A stretch of DNA of 64,000 nt from contig JAGVLO010000003.1 of the NCBI GenBank assembly GCA_020049775.1, forward strand, positions 62,001 through 126,000, in the 5' to 3' direction. Source of the stretch: Alphaproteobacteria bacterium (GTDB lineage: Bacteria; Pseudomonadota; Alphaproteobacteria; Rickettsiales; SXRF01). Made by a program: the position numbers and the translations under genes. Shown here in pieces: positions 44,427 to 53,697 of the stretch. Numbering within the stretch: position 1 is the first letter of the stretch; the number at the start of each line of letters is the position of its first letter. The notes under the pieces are model-generated. The model searched no databases. It was not told the origin of the DNA and worked only from the letters and a program-made list of their open reading frames with translations.

Positions 44427-45843
44427 TATTGCACAAACAAAGGATCGCATTAAGCAGTTTCATAAAATGAAATTGTCTATCCAGATTTTACCTGTTCCTG
44501 TGACGGTAAAAACAGTTGAAAGCATCTCCGCACAGTTTTCAGGAACTCCTAAAGCACCTGCTCCCTTTGAAATTGAGGCCACATACACAAGATTATTGCT
44601 GGCGTTTGAGCATGGTAATTTAGATGCAATTGAACAAAGAGATTGGAAAATTGCAGCTTATGCACTCTGGTATGGGGGTGAGAAACTAGGAAGCAAAATT
44701 GACTTTCTAAAATATTATTTGCATCGATTGAAGCAACAATCATTACCCAGCAACTGGAGAAGGATGATTTATGTATATCTGCGAGATTTCAAGTATAGAA
44801 CTGACTTCCCAGAATCTTTTGTAATTCTTGCAAAAGCAATACAGTCAGCATTTGCTACTCCTGACTTAAAATCTCGCTTGGAACAATGGAGAATTCGCCA
44901 TGAAAAATTTGGATTATTTACAGAGAGTTTTGATCTGAAGAGAGCAGCTAATGCGTTTTCAGACGTTGCCCAATATGACTGGAAACTTTTTGCTAGCCTT
45001 ACTGGTCTTGATGGTGAATTGAGCTTTACTGGTTATGCTGAGGCGATTGGCTTGGAAATACTCAATCAGGCAATTTCAAACCCAAGAAAAGATACTGTAA
45101 AAGCAGTTCAGCAGTATCATATTGCAGATAAACATCTGCGATTTAGTGATAAGCGTGTTCAAGTTATTGAAGCATTATTATCACCTTGGGTACGAAACAA
45201 ATACATCCCTAATGATGAAGTAAAGAAGTCTGTTCAAGAATGGCTATTAGTTCAGTTTCATGATCCCCGCTTACCTGTTCACCGTGAGAAAGGCTGGCGT
45301 TTTGTAGGAGAGCCTTCATTACATGTGATGTTCAGATGGCTAGTGGGCGAAAGCCTCGATCAGTTCTTTGCAATTATAGACCAAATGGCGCTTGAGCATC
45401 AGTGGAAGTATCGTAAAGCCTTTTGGAAAGCCTACCATGAGAAGGGCTTGCTTGATGCTGCGTGGGTAGCACTTGGCCCTGACGCAAAATACTACGCTAA
45501 AAAGATATTTGGTGATAGCCTATCGGCGGGTGAACTTGAAGGCACAACTCAGGGCAATCAAAGCGTTTTGATCGTCAGAATTGGAGATTTAATTCTCGCT
45601 GAATGGAGTCATAATGGTAAGTGTCGCGCATGGAAATCAGATGCTAAATTCTGTCCTCCAACATACCAAGCAAAATATATAGGCTCTGCCCTGAAAGCCC
45701 CTTCTTTGCAAATTGTTGAAACTCACCAGCAAGATGGAATCAGCCATCAAGGTAGTGAAAACTATCGTTGGCAGGGAAGACTAGCTGACTTCATTTACGA
45801 TCAAACAGGTATAAGGATACAGCAACGTGATTTTAGGATTTAA
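44410..45843 (+). CDS. zorC: Zorya protein ZorC (EH signature domain)
   Basis: The 477-residue protein lies in the zorC position between zorB and the helicase gene. It is soluble and helical. The FRMLxxE-like helical repeats are weak, but the C-terminal block (RIGDLILAEWSHNGKCRAWKSD, then YQAKYIGSALKAP) fits the EH-signature domain of type I ZorC. ZorC is thought to bind DNA and act with ZorD. Both ends overlap the neighbouring genes by 17 bases. Confidence 0.85.
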   Translation: MLSDSNIAQTKDRIKQFHKMKLSIQILPVPVTVKTVESISAQFSGTPKAPAPFEIEATYTRLLLAFEHGNLDAIEQRDWKIAAYALWYGGEKLGSKIDFLKYYLHRLKQQSLPSNWRRMIYVYLRDFKYRTDFPESFVILAKAIQSAFATPDLKSRLEQWRIRHEKFGLFTESFDLKRAANAFSDVAQYDWKLFASLTGLDGELSFTGYAEAIGLEILNQAISNPRKDTVKAVQQYHIADKHLRFSDKRVQVIEALLSPWVRNKYIPNDEVKKSVQEWLLVQFHDPRLPVHREKGWRFVGEPSLHVMFRWLVGESLDQFFAIIDQMALEHQWKYRKAFWKAYHEKGLLDAAWVALGPDAKYYAKKIFGDSLSAGELEGTTQGNQSVLIVRIGDLILAEWSHNGKCRAWKSDAKFCPPTYQAKYIGSALKAPSLQIVETHQQDGISHQGSENYRWQGRLADFIYDQTGIRIQQRDFRI

Positions 45844-48800
45844 GCAAAAGGCAGTATCATATTATGCGCTATCCTCTCAAGAATCGATTGATGGAGATAA
45901 TTGGAGAGTCACGTTTCAATTAACTAAAGACGGTTCCCCTATAGCCATTTCTGAATGGCCAGCAACTAACCATAGTGGGGCTGTTTGGTTGCTCGATTTC
46001 ATTAAAATGAACGATCTAGAGTACACTCAGGATTCAGACATTTCAATCGCTGTGCCTTTCAATAGGCTCATGATGGAATTCGAGGGGCAAGAAGGCTATC
46101 TTCAAAGCTTGATCGAGTTCCCCCCTCTATTTGATGGTGGTATACACTTAGAAAGTTATGGTTTGCTTCATACCGATGGTTACAGCCTAGGCTATAATTG
46201 GCTGAATGGCCATGGCCGTCAATTAATGCAATGTGAGCGTAAGGCAGGATTTTTGATTGTTGGTGATAAGAAATATCTGCTCCCAACACATGCATGGAAA
46301 ATGGCTGAAAACCTTGATGCGATAAAGGTGTCCATTGACAATAGTGGTAATGTTAACTCTCGACTGAGAGTGCTTGAAGAATTTGAAAGGCTCAAGGAGT
46401 TATTGCCAGAGGCTGAAAGGAGTAGATTCTCTGAATCTTCCGACATATCCAGTTTGAAATTGCACTTTTCCAATGCCTTCAGATTAGAGGCTATTCCAGA
46501 TGGTAATAGCTATAAAATTCGTCCTGTTTTACTTAGAAGGCGCGAAGATCAAGACAGTGGATCATCAATATTTGAAAGCACCTTGCCTCCGAGTGAGCAG
46601 AACAAATACGCTGAATATTTTAGCAATAGCACCAAACTGCTCCCTCACTATAATCTGGGTGTTGGAAAATACCTTATTATTGGAGAGCAGTTGAATAAGG
46701 TGCTTTCTGTAGTGCATAAAATTCAACATGAGAGTGCCGAAGAACGTCTAAAGTTCTTGAGAAATCCGAAAGCTGCAATTGCTGAAAGCTTGGATGGTTT
46801 AATTGACGAAGATGAACTCGATAATATCTTTTCTGATAGGGTCATAGGAATTGGAGAATGGAATGTCAAAGTTATACCGTGGATGCAGATTCCTCCAAGT
46901 GATTGGATTCCAGAGCATGATTTCCCGGATGTTCCAAAAGGTATTGATATAGGCGGTATAAAAATTGAACTCACGTCAATAATGGCAAAAGAGCTTCTTA
47001 CTAAAATAGAGAATGCTCAAAAATCTGGAGTGCCATTTGTTAATCATAATGGAATTCAAATTCCAGCAAACAATACTGCAAGAACGTCAGTAGCGGCGCT
47101 TGTGCCTAGAAGTCCTGAGAAATCAGGCCTACCTAAAGAACCAAAGCCTGACCCAATATCTCAAAATTCCATAATGCTGGTTAAAGAGAATCTAGAATCA
47201 GTTGAATTTGCAGTCCATCGAGTGCCAAGAACTGTTTTCCCAACACAAAGAGGTATTCCTGATGCTGTGCGTACTACGCCAAAGCCACATCAAATAGATG
47301 CTTTTAATTGGCTATGTGAACATTATAAGGCTGGTTCTCGTGGTGTATTATTGGCCGATGATATGGGTCTTGGAAAAACCTTTCAGTCCCTCATGTTCCT
47401 TTCATGGCTGCGAAGTGGCATGGAAAATGGTGAATTAGCAGAAAAACCATTATTAATTATTGCCCCTACTGGTCTACTTAAAAACTGGGAAGCAGAAATT
47501 GAACGTCATTTACTGCGAGACTTAGGTAATCTTGTGAAAGTATTTGGTTCCGAGCTTAGAACCATACGTTCAGGTCTATCATTAAATACTCAGAAGCTAA
47601 GGAATGCTGGCCTTGTTCTAACAACCTATGACACCCTAACACGCTATCAAACTAGCTTTGGGGCAGTTGGTTTTGCTGCGGTTATTTTCGATGAAGTGCA
47701 AAAACTAAAGAACCCAGGGATTCAGAATTATAGTGCCGCCTCAAGTCTAAACTGTGATTTTTGGATAGGGATGACAGGTACACCGGTTGAAAACCGATTG
47801 TGTGATCTATGGGCTATAAGCGATGTTCTACAGCCCGGTATGCTTGGCTCTATCAAAGAATTCAGCAATAAATATGAAAAAGCTATGCTGGAAGGAGGCG
47901 ATACTGCTTTACAGCGAACAATTGAACTTCAGGATGGTTTGATAACGTCCTCAGAGACAACACCAGCATTCATGCTTCGTCGCATGAAGCATGAAAAACT
48001 GCCCGGGCTTCCCCCTAAGTATATCCATGAACATCCTCTGCCAATGCCTGAAGAACAGATGAAGGCATATAATCAGGTTCTAATAGATGTAAAGAATTCT
48101 GAAGGACGCAAAGGAGCGATGCTTGAGGCATTGCATAAGCTAAGAGCATACTCGCTACACCCAGATTATAAAAAACAGCAACAATATCTTAGTGATGATG
48201 ACTTCATTAAACGCTCTGCTCGTTTACAGTCCTGCTTCAAAATTCTTGATGGAATTCATGCGAAAAAGGAAAAAGCCCTAATTTTTATTGAATATAGCGA
48301 GTGGCATCGTCCTGAATTTCTAAGAGATATTATAAAAAATAAGTACTCGCTTAAAGAACTGCCAATGGTCATCAATGGGCAAGTCGATTCAGAAGCAAGG
48401 CAATCCCGTGTAGATGCATTTCAAAAGGAAAAAGGCGTTTTTGATGTCATGCTTTTATCACCACGCGCTGGTGGTGTAGGATTGACTCTTACAGCAGCCA
48501 ACCATGTTATACACCTTACCAGATGGTGGAATCCCGCAGTTGAGGATCAGGCCACTGATCGCGTTTATAGGATTGGGCAGGAAACGCCAGTGCATATCCA
48601 TTATCCAATGGCAATACACCCTGATCTTAGCGAAAGTTGCTTTGATTATAACCTTCACCAGCTTCTTGATTCAAAGCGTAAACTCAGCAGTCAGGTTCTT
48701 ATTGCCGTACCCGATGAAGGGGGCATTATGGATGCACTTATGGGTAAAACGTTCAAGACTGAGCGTAGCTTTGAAATCAGCCTTGATGAAAGCTATGTAC

Positions 48801-49192
48801 TGTCAGGTAATGAATTTCAAGACATTGCAATGCAAAGATTACAGAAATTTGCACCTTCTCAGGGTTTTCATGTTCGTTCCACGCCAAGATCATGGGATGG
48901 TGGTGCAGATATGATTATCGAAACGACTGATGGACAAATTGCAGCCATCGTACAGTGCAAACATGTTAGTAAGCCAGACAAAAGCCCTGAAATTAACGTA
49001 GACCTCGAAAGAGCATTCAAGAATTACGGCTGTGAGAGAAATGCTAGTATAGTCATGAAAATTGGCATTACCAATTCTAGTAAGGTCAGCAGCATAGACA
49101 GGCAATGGGAGAATCTATCGCCCCTGCATTTGATTATATCTGGTGCCCAAGGATTAAAGCCTGAAATGTTATTTAAGTCGCTTAAAAGTTAA
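45827..49192 (+). CDS. zorD: Zorya protein ZorD (SNF2 helicase with C-terminal nuclease)
   Basis: ZorD starts with GTG inside zorC and has 1121 residues. The N-terminal 490 residues are the ZorD-specific part. The SNF2 helicase core has Walker A near residue 508 (ADDMGLGKTFQSL), the DEVQ box near 620 and motif VI near 907 (DQATDRVYRIGQ). The last 120 residues form a restriction-like nuclease of Mrr type: DGGADMIIE near 1024 and IVQCKH near 1043 give the D...QxK pattern. Type I ZorD is thought to degrade invading DNA. No truncation or frameshift is seen. Confidence 0.95.
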   Translation: MILGFKQKAVSYYALSSQESIDGDNWRVTFQLTKDGSPIAISEWPATNHSGAVWLLDFIKMNDLEYTQDSDISIAVPFNRLMMEFEGQEGYLQSLIEFPPLFDGGIHLESYGLLHTDGYSLGYNWLNGHGRQLMQCERKAGFLIVGDKKYLLPTHAWKMAENLDAIKVSIDNSGNVNSRLRVLEEFERLKELLPEAERSRFSESSDISSLKLHFSNAFRLEAIPDGNSYKIRPVLLRRREDQDSGSSIFESTLPPSEQNKYAEYFSNSTKLLPHYNLGVGKYLIIGEQLNKVLSVVHKIQHESAEERLKFLRNPKAAIAESLDGLIDEDELDNIFSDRVIGIGEWNVKVIPWMQIPPSDWIPEHDFPDVPKGIDIGGIKIELTSIMAKELLTKIENAQKSGVPFVNHNGIQIPANNTARTSVAALVPRSPEKSGLPKEPKPDPISQNSIMLVKENLESVEFAVHRVPRTVFPTQRGIPDAVRTTPKPHQIDAFNWLCEHYKAGSRGVLLADDMGLGKTFQSLMFLSWLRSGMENGELAEKPLLIIAPTGLLKNWEAEIERHLLRDLGNLVKVFGSELRTIRSGLSLNTQKLRNAGLVLTTYDTLTRYQTSFGAVGFAAVIFDEVQKLKNPGIQNYSAASSLNCDFWIGMTGTPVENRLCDLWAISDVLQPGMLGSIKEFSNKYEKAMLEGGDTALQRTIELQDGLITSSETTPAFMLRRMKHEKLPGLPPKYIHEHPLPMPEEQMKAYNQVLIDVKNSEGRKGAMLEALHKLRAYSLHPDYKKQQQYLSDDDFIKRSARLQSCFKILDGIHAKKEKALIFIEYSEWHRPEFLRDIIKNKYSLKELPMVINGQVDSEARQSRVDAFQKEKGVFDVMLLSPRAGGVGLTLTAANHVIHLTRWWNPAVEDQATDRVYRIGQETPVHIHYPMAIHPDLSESCFDYNLHQLLDSKRKLSSQVLIAVPDEGGIMDALMGKTFKTERSFEISLDESYVLSGNEFQDIAMQRLQKFAPSQGFHVRSTPRSWDGGADMIIETTDGQIAAIVQCKHVSKPDKSPEINVDLERAFKNYGCERNASIVMKIGITNSSKVSSIDRQWENLSPLHLIISGAQGLKPEMLFKSLKS

Positions 49193-49261
49193 TTTTAGGT
49201 TTGGAGCAATGAGTTATTGATACTATAAGATTGAAATCACGGGAGTAATTGGAGGGGGATT

Positions 49262-49645
49262 TTGGGAAAGTACGGAAAATGTGCAAAGGCAGCGGTTGAT
49301 TTGCTCAAAAGCAATAAGGCGGCTGACCCAATAGTAGCATGGAAAAAAGCTGCTCTTGAAACATTTCCCGATAGCGAATCGTCGAGAAAGAAGTGCTGTC
49401 CTAAAAATGCTTTTCTAGGTCTTTGCGAAGAAGGGTTGATTAGAGGTGTTTCCGCTGGGGGTTATACAGAGTCTAAAGACAACAAGCGATACGCTCTAAA
49501 TGCTGTCAGTTTGTTAAAGAAGAATCCCAATTTAAGTAAAAATGAAAATGTTCTCTGGGAAAAGATTCAAGGCAATAATGCTAAAAAGCACAATGCACAG
49601 ATGGATGTGGTAATTACCCTATGGGATAACGATTTAATTGTTTGA
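49262..49645 (+). CDS. DUF6979 family protein
   Basis: A 127-residue soluble protein starting with TTG, preceded by a strong ATTGGAGGGGG site. The CPKNAFLGLCEEGLIRGVSAG segment, YTESKDNKRYALNAV and HNAQMDVVITLWD match the DUF6979 family, whose function is unknown. It lies 69 bases after zorD and 10 bases before the DUF262 gene, so it likely shares a transcript with that nuclease and may be its partner. Confidence 0.8.
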   Translation: MGKYGKCAKAAVDLLKSNKAADPIVAWKKAALETFPDSESSRKKCCPKNAFLGLCEEGLIRGVSAGGYTESKDNKRYALNAVSLLKKNPNLSKNENVLWEKIQGNNAKKHNAQMDVVITLWDNDLIV

Positions 49646-49655
49646 GAGAAAAAAC

Positions 49656-51356
49656 ATGGACGCTAAAGAACATAAAATTCAGCAGATTTTTACTGAAAAA
49701 CGAAAGTATCTTATCCCTGCTTATCAAAGGCCGTATTCTTGGAATACTGAAAACGCCTCAGAATTGCTGCAAGATATTACAGATGCCATTGACAACAAAT
49801 TGAAGGAATATTTCATCGGTTCCGTTATCGTTATTGGCAAAGGAGATGAAATTTATGAGGTAGTGGATGGCCAGCAAAGACTCACTACGATAACCATTAT
49901 CCTATCAGTCATTAGAGATTTAATCGGCAGTGATGGCATCGTAAATGATTTGCCTGGCACCGTGGATAAATCAGGAATCCAACAAGATTTGCAAAATCGA
50001 GTGCTTCCGACGCACCCTTATACAGGAAAACGTGAAGAACCAAGGCTTGCTGTCAGAAAACAAGACCAAATCGTATTTTTAGAACACATCCTCCTTGGTA
50101 AGAAAGTCGAGAAAAAGGATAGCTTCACCGATTCGCAACTAAATTTAGTCAACAATCGCCAAGCCATCGTGGATTTCTTTCAGGGGTTCACGACTAGAAA
50201 ACTTGCTGAATATGCGAATTTCATGCTTGAGCATATCTATCTCGTCTTTGTTAATACGGGGAATTTCGATTCTGCGTTCAGGCTTTTTAATGTGCTAAAC
50301 GCTCGTGGCTTGCCTCTTTCCAATGGCGACCTTATTAAAAACCAGCTTTTTGCCATAGCTAGCGATGATAAAAACCAGCAAGAAATGATTGAGCAAAGAT
50401 GGAATCAATTGGAAGATATTACCGGGCTTACTGGGCTGGATGATTTCCTGAGCCATCATAGGACTGCCCTTAAGGGAAACAATGCTCAGAATTCACTGCA
50501 AAAGGAATTTGAAGCGATTCTGAAGTCATACGCCCAGCCCGTCTCAGATTTCTGTATGGAGCTTGTTGAATCGGCACAGAATTACAGCAAAATCAAAAAC
50601 TATGTGAACAAGGAGTACAAGGATTTTTGGGGAATTGCTGACCGAAAATATTTGCAGTCTCTCTTTAACGTATCGAATGACGAATGGATTCCGCCATTGC
50701 TCGCCTTTTTAAACAAGCCTGTAGATGGGGTCAGTCAGGAAGCATTCCTCACTTTATTGGAGAAAATCACCTATCAAAACTGGATTAGGCGGCTTGGTAA
50801 ATCAAAAAGGAACACCGTTTATTATAACCTGATTTCCCAAATTATACAGGGCACTACCGCCAAAGACATCTTTGCAACCTTTACGAGTTTTGCAAATAAT
50901 GATGATTTCAAATCACTGATTGCCTCAGATGCCTACGGAACTCCCTATGCTAAGGCGGTGTTGCTAAGAATTGAAACAGAACTCCAAGATAATTCTGTAG
51001 AAAAAGTATTTCATGGTACTGTTTCTGTTGAACATGTACTCCCGCAAACAATGACAGATGAATATTGGAAATTGCGCTTTTCTGCTGAATCTCATGGGCG
51101 TCTAGTTCATAAGCTAGGGAATCTGGCCTTGCTAAGCGGCAGCAAAAATTCCGCAGCGCAGAATTATTCATTACCCAAAAAGCAAGAAATATATTCAAAA
51201 AGGAACAATAACGTCTCTTTCGATTTGACCAAAGAAATATGCAATGCGCATGAATGGACGGAAGAGGTTATTGAACAACGTCAACAGAAGCTAACTGAAA
51301 TCTGTATCAATACGTGGTCAATTAGTGAGGATGACAACATAGCACTCGCTGCCTGA
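49656..51356 (+). CDS. DUF262/DUF1524 (GmrSD-like) nuclease
   Basis: A 566-residue protein from ATG 49656; a TTG six codons upstream is less likely. The N-terminal DUF262 (ParB-like nucleotidase fold) domain has LIPAYQRPYSW and VVDGQQRLTTITII near residue 72. The C-terminal DUF1524 domain has the His-rich HNH-type motif VEHVLPQTM near residue 457 and LGNLALLSGSKNSAAQN. This is the single-chain GmrSD type, linked to type IV restriction of modified phage DNA. It directly follows the Zorya locus and DUF6979 gene. Confidence 0.88.
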   Translation: MDAKEHKIQQIFTEKRKYLIPAYQRPYSWNTENASELLQDITDAIDNKLKEYFIGSVIVIGKGDEIYEVVDGQQRLTTITIILSVIRDLIGSDGIVNDLPGTVDKSGIQQDLQNRVLPTHPYTGKREEPRLAVRKQDQIVFLEHILLGKKVEKKDSFTDSQLNLVNNRQAIVDFFQGFTTRKLAEYANFMLEHIYLVFVNTGNFDSAFRLFNVLNARGLPLSNGDLIKNQLFAIASDDKNQQEMIEQRWNQLEDITGLTGLDDFLSHHRTALKGNNAQNSLQKEFEAILKSYAQPVSDFCMELVESAQNYSKIKNYVNKEYKDFWGIADRKYLQSLFNVSNDEWIPPLLAFLNKPVDGVSQEAFLTLLEKITYQNWIRRLGKSKRNTVYYNLISQIIQGTTAKDIFATFTSFANNDDFKSLIASDAYGTPYAKAVLLRIETELQDNSVEKVFHGTVSVEHVLPQTMTDEYWKLRFSAESHGRLVHKLGNLALLSGSKNSAAQNYSLPKKQEIYSKRNNNVSFDLTKEICNAHEWTEEVIEQRQQKLTEICINTWSISEDDNIALAA

Positions 51357-51494
51357 GTGACTATTCATGGAACATAAAGCACTAGCGCAAAGACCAATTA
51401 AACGCATAGGTCAAATACTATACAATAATCAGCTTATGACTGAATTGGAGGTCAAAACATAGACGGCATTGAGCGGCTGGCGTTTGTAACTTCT

Positions 51495-51956
51495 CTAATG
51501 CGTGTCAAATTCCGTCATACAAGTGCGATATTCCATAGCTGCATACAATTCGAGCAGATATTGGTCTATAGGGTCTTCCACATGAAGGAATTTTACTTGC
51601 ATCAGTTTCACCAACTCGATCTGTCTTATAAATTCTGTCAAGAAAGGACTATCCGCTGCCACTAGAGAATTTCTAGACCCTTCGGACTTGTATGATGCCT
51701 TCTCGTTCCCTGAGGCCTTTCTGGCGCGTTTAAAAGCAAAGGATGCAGAGTAATGATTTTTGGTAATATGTCCTCTTGAGCGGTTCTTTAAATTACGAGT
51801 TCTTCCAACATGAACAGGCTCTCCATTTTCTAAGAACACATAGATTGCGGGCACCCTTGGCATTAATTTTGGCTTTAAAGGGACGACAGGACTATTATGT
51901 AGCTGCAAGAAGAGGTCTTTCGTCCTCAAAATGCGCTTCTCAAACTCCGTATTCAT
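51495..51956 (-). CDS. GIY-YIG nuclease-fold protein
   Basis: A 153-residue protein transcribed toward the nuclease gene. The GIY-YIG core appears as AIYVFLENGEPVHVGRTRNLKNRSRGHI, where the two YxV and VGRT segments are the family motifs. The last part (ESVEF...HVEDPIDQYLLELYAAMEY) supplies the acidic end. Such proteins are often small stand-alone nucleases in islands. It may be a nickase or a repair protein; no partner is evident. Confidence 0.75.
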   Translation of the reverse strand: MNTEFEKRILRTKDLFLQLHNSPVVPLKPKLMPRVPAIYVFLENGEPVHVGRTRNLKNRSRGHITKNHYSASFAFKRARKASGNEKASYKSEGSRNSLVAADSPFLTEFIRQIELVKLMQVKFLHVEDPIDQYLLELYAAMEYRTCMTEFDTH

Positions 51957-52050
51957 ATACCATTCCAGTGATGACCTCTACATATTGATACTAAGAAATA
52001 AGACTAACAAATATACCCAAATATTATTAGACTTTGCGATTCGAGTAGAT

Positions 52051-52114
52051 AATGGCAATAGTGACAATAGCGTCATTAGCCAGTGCTTTTGTCTCTATTG
52101 TCACTATTGCCATT
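52051..52114. repeat. Perfect 20-bp inverted repeat next to the integrase gene
   Basis: Arms AATGGCAATAGTGACAATAG (52051-52070) and its exact complement (52095-52114) flank a 24-base loop, 7 bases from the integrase stop. No T-run flanks either side. It resembles the repeat at 37099-37155 in arm sequence and in the neighbouring ATTAGCCAGTG. Confidence 0.9.
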
Positions 52115-52121
52115 AAGATCT

Positions 52122-53504
52122 CTACTTTTTATTTTTAATAGGGTTTGTAACGGCCATCAACATGGCTTCGGTGGCTGTATTCACCGATTGCCGAACAGGG
52201 TCAAGATTTAATCTGGCATAGATAGCGGTGGCTGCTTGACTTTTATGCCCGAGAGACTTGCCAATAACAAAGCTATTTGCGCCGGTGGCGGCTTGCCAAC
52301 TACCTAGCGTTCTACGCAAATCATGGATGCGTAAATCGCCCAGCCCTACATTGCTGGTATCAATATCCATATCCTGAGCCATTTTACGATAATTTACCAA
52401 AGCTGAAGGTAGAGTTCCCTCCACAGATTTTTTAGCATCATGTGTTTTTTTATCGCTCCAGTGCTCATGCTCTGCAATTAGCTCTATCAATTGGAATATC
52501 TCGACACGAATGTGAATACGTTTCCATGCCTTTTTAGGGTCTTGCAGATAGCCAGCTTTGCCGACGCTCTCAAACACCCAATCTTTTATGCTGGCCACTT
52601 TTTCTTTTCCGGCTTTGTTTTTCTGGTACTCTTTCTTGCGATTATTGAGAATTTCGGCTGCCTGTGGAGATAGGGGAAGGGTAAGAGGGTCACCATTCTT
52701 AGTATCAGGAATACGCCATTCGCCGCGTTCTAAATTTATATGTCTCCACTGCATGGTCTGTACATTGGAGCGCCTTGCACCTGTCAACAGGGTAATCATG
52801 ATAAAATCCCGGATTACGGTATTATCTTCCTGAATGACGGCCTCCCAGAAATATTTTAATTCTTGAGGCTGTAAGAAGCGGTCGCGGCTTTTCTCCTTGA
52901 ATTTCTGTACTCCCTTTACCGGATTCCCGGTCTTGGTTACGCCGTCTTTTATTGCTTTATTGTAAATGGTACTCAGTAGCGCCAGCATCCTATTTGCGGA
53001 GTAAATGCCATTCTCTTCGCCAATTTGCGCATGTTTCTTACGGATGTCCAAGGTGGTGACGGTGGATAGTTTCCGCTTTTTCCAGTCTTCTAAACAGCGA
53101 TTGAACTGCGCTTCGTCATATTGCCATGTTTTTTTATGGGGTTTGGCATGCTCTTTTAGATAAATATCAAAATAATCGCCGAGCGTGATTTCTTTGCTGA
53201 GAGTCCGTTTGGCCGCCTGAGGATTTATACCATGTGCGACAACTGTTAGCGCAGCGTGAGCAGCTTTACGGGCATTTTCAACGCTCAAGTCAGGATAAAC
53301 GCCGAGTTTGTATTTAATGGCTTTCCCATCAACTTTTTTGCTCAAATAAAAGGTTTTCCGGCCGCTCTTAAATACCATTACCATAAGCCCCTTGATCTGG
53401 CTGTCATAGCAGATGTAAGGTTTTTCAACTTCAGGCACTAGAAGTCCGTTTAAAGAATGCTTCGTGAAATTTATTATATCTGCCTTTTTCCGCTCTTTTT
53501 TCAT
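52122..53504 (-). CDS. int: Tyrosine-type site-specific integrase
   Basis: A 460-residue integrase of the P4/DUF4102 type. The N-terminal arm-binding domain covers about 1-105 (VFKSGRKTFYLSKKVDGKAIKYKLGVYP), followed by a core-binding domain. The catalytic domain has R in LLTGARRSNVQTMQW, the HxxR box in IHDLRRTLGSW and the nucleophile Y429 in AIYARL. It lies at the right end, reading leftward away from attR, and surely moves the island at the tRNA-Arg gene. Confidence 0.95.
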   Translation of the reverse strand: MKKERKKADIINFTKHSLNGLLVPEVEKPYICYDSQIKGLMVMVFKSGRKTFYLSKKVDGKAIKYKLGVYPDLSVENARKAAHAALTVVAHGINPQAAKRTLSKEITLGDYFDIYLKEHAKPHKKTWQYDEAQFNRCLEDWKKRKLSTVTTLDIRKKHAQIGEENGIYSANRMLALLSTIYNKAIKDGVTKTGNPVKGVQKFKEKSRDRFLQPQELKYFWEAVIQEDNTVIRDFIMITLLTGARRSNVQTMQWRHINLERGEWRIPDTKNGDPLTLPLSPQAAEILNNRKKEYQKNKAGKEKVASIKDWVFESVGKAGYLQDPKKAWKRIHIRVEIFQLIELIAEHEHWSDKKTHDAKKSVEGTLPSALVNYRKMAQDMDIDTSNVGLGDLRIHDLRRTLGSWQAATGANSFVIGKSLGHKSQAATAIYARLNLDPVRQSVNTATEAMLMAVTNPIKNKK

Positions 53505-53513
53505 CCCTGCCTA

Positions 53514-53535
53514 CTTTCAACTTGTTTTCAACTTT
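53514..53535 (+). promoter_or_regulatory. Candidate right arm-type integrase sites
   Basis: The counterpart of 33178-33199: two TTTCAACTT copies 11 bases apart, in the same orientation, just upstream of the integrase start. It may also serve in autoregulation of int. Confidence 0.5.
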
Positions 53536-53651
53536 ATACGTTAAATAGTAACGCAAAATGTAAAGAACAATGCAAGCAAGAAATGGAGTAATATAATGAA
53601 ATTTAATAATAATATATTGTAATGAACTCAGATAAAACAACCGACTCTATC

Positions 53652-53697
53652 ATTCCTAATCACTAGGTCGGAGGTTCGAATCCTCTCGGTCCCACCA
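53652..53697 (+). repeat. attR, 46-bp direct repeat copy
   Basis: An exact copy of 33085-33130, ending at CCA. Only the 3' part of the tRNA is present, so this side is the displaced fragment. Confidence 0.95.

Larger units (their letters stand above)
33085..53697. mobile_element. Integrative genomic island in tRNA-Arg(CCT)
   Basis: A 20.6-kb island bounded by a perfect 46-bp direct repeat of the tRNA 3' part (33085-33130 and 53652-53697). It carries a tyrosine integrase at the right end, a CHC2/Toprim/DUF3987 replication-like module, accessory genes and a Zorya defence locus. It is visibly richer in A and T than the flanking chromosome. I see no conjugation or capsid genes, so it resembles a satellite or integrative mobilisable element more than a complete phage or ICE. 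Confidence 0.92.

Noticed and set aside
33131-53651. Insertion sequences, CRISPR arrays, phage structural or conjugation genes in the island
   Set aside because: I looked for transposase motifs, regular spaced repeats and the usual phage or transfer genes and found none.
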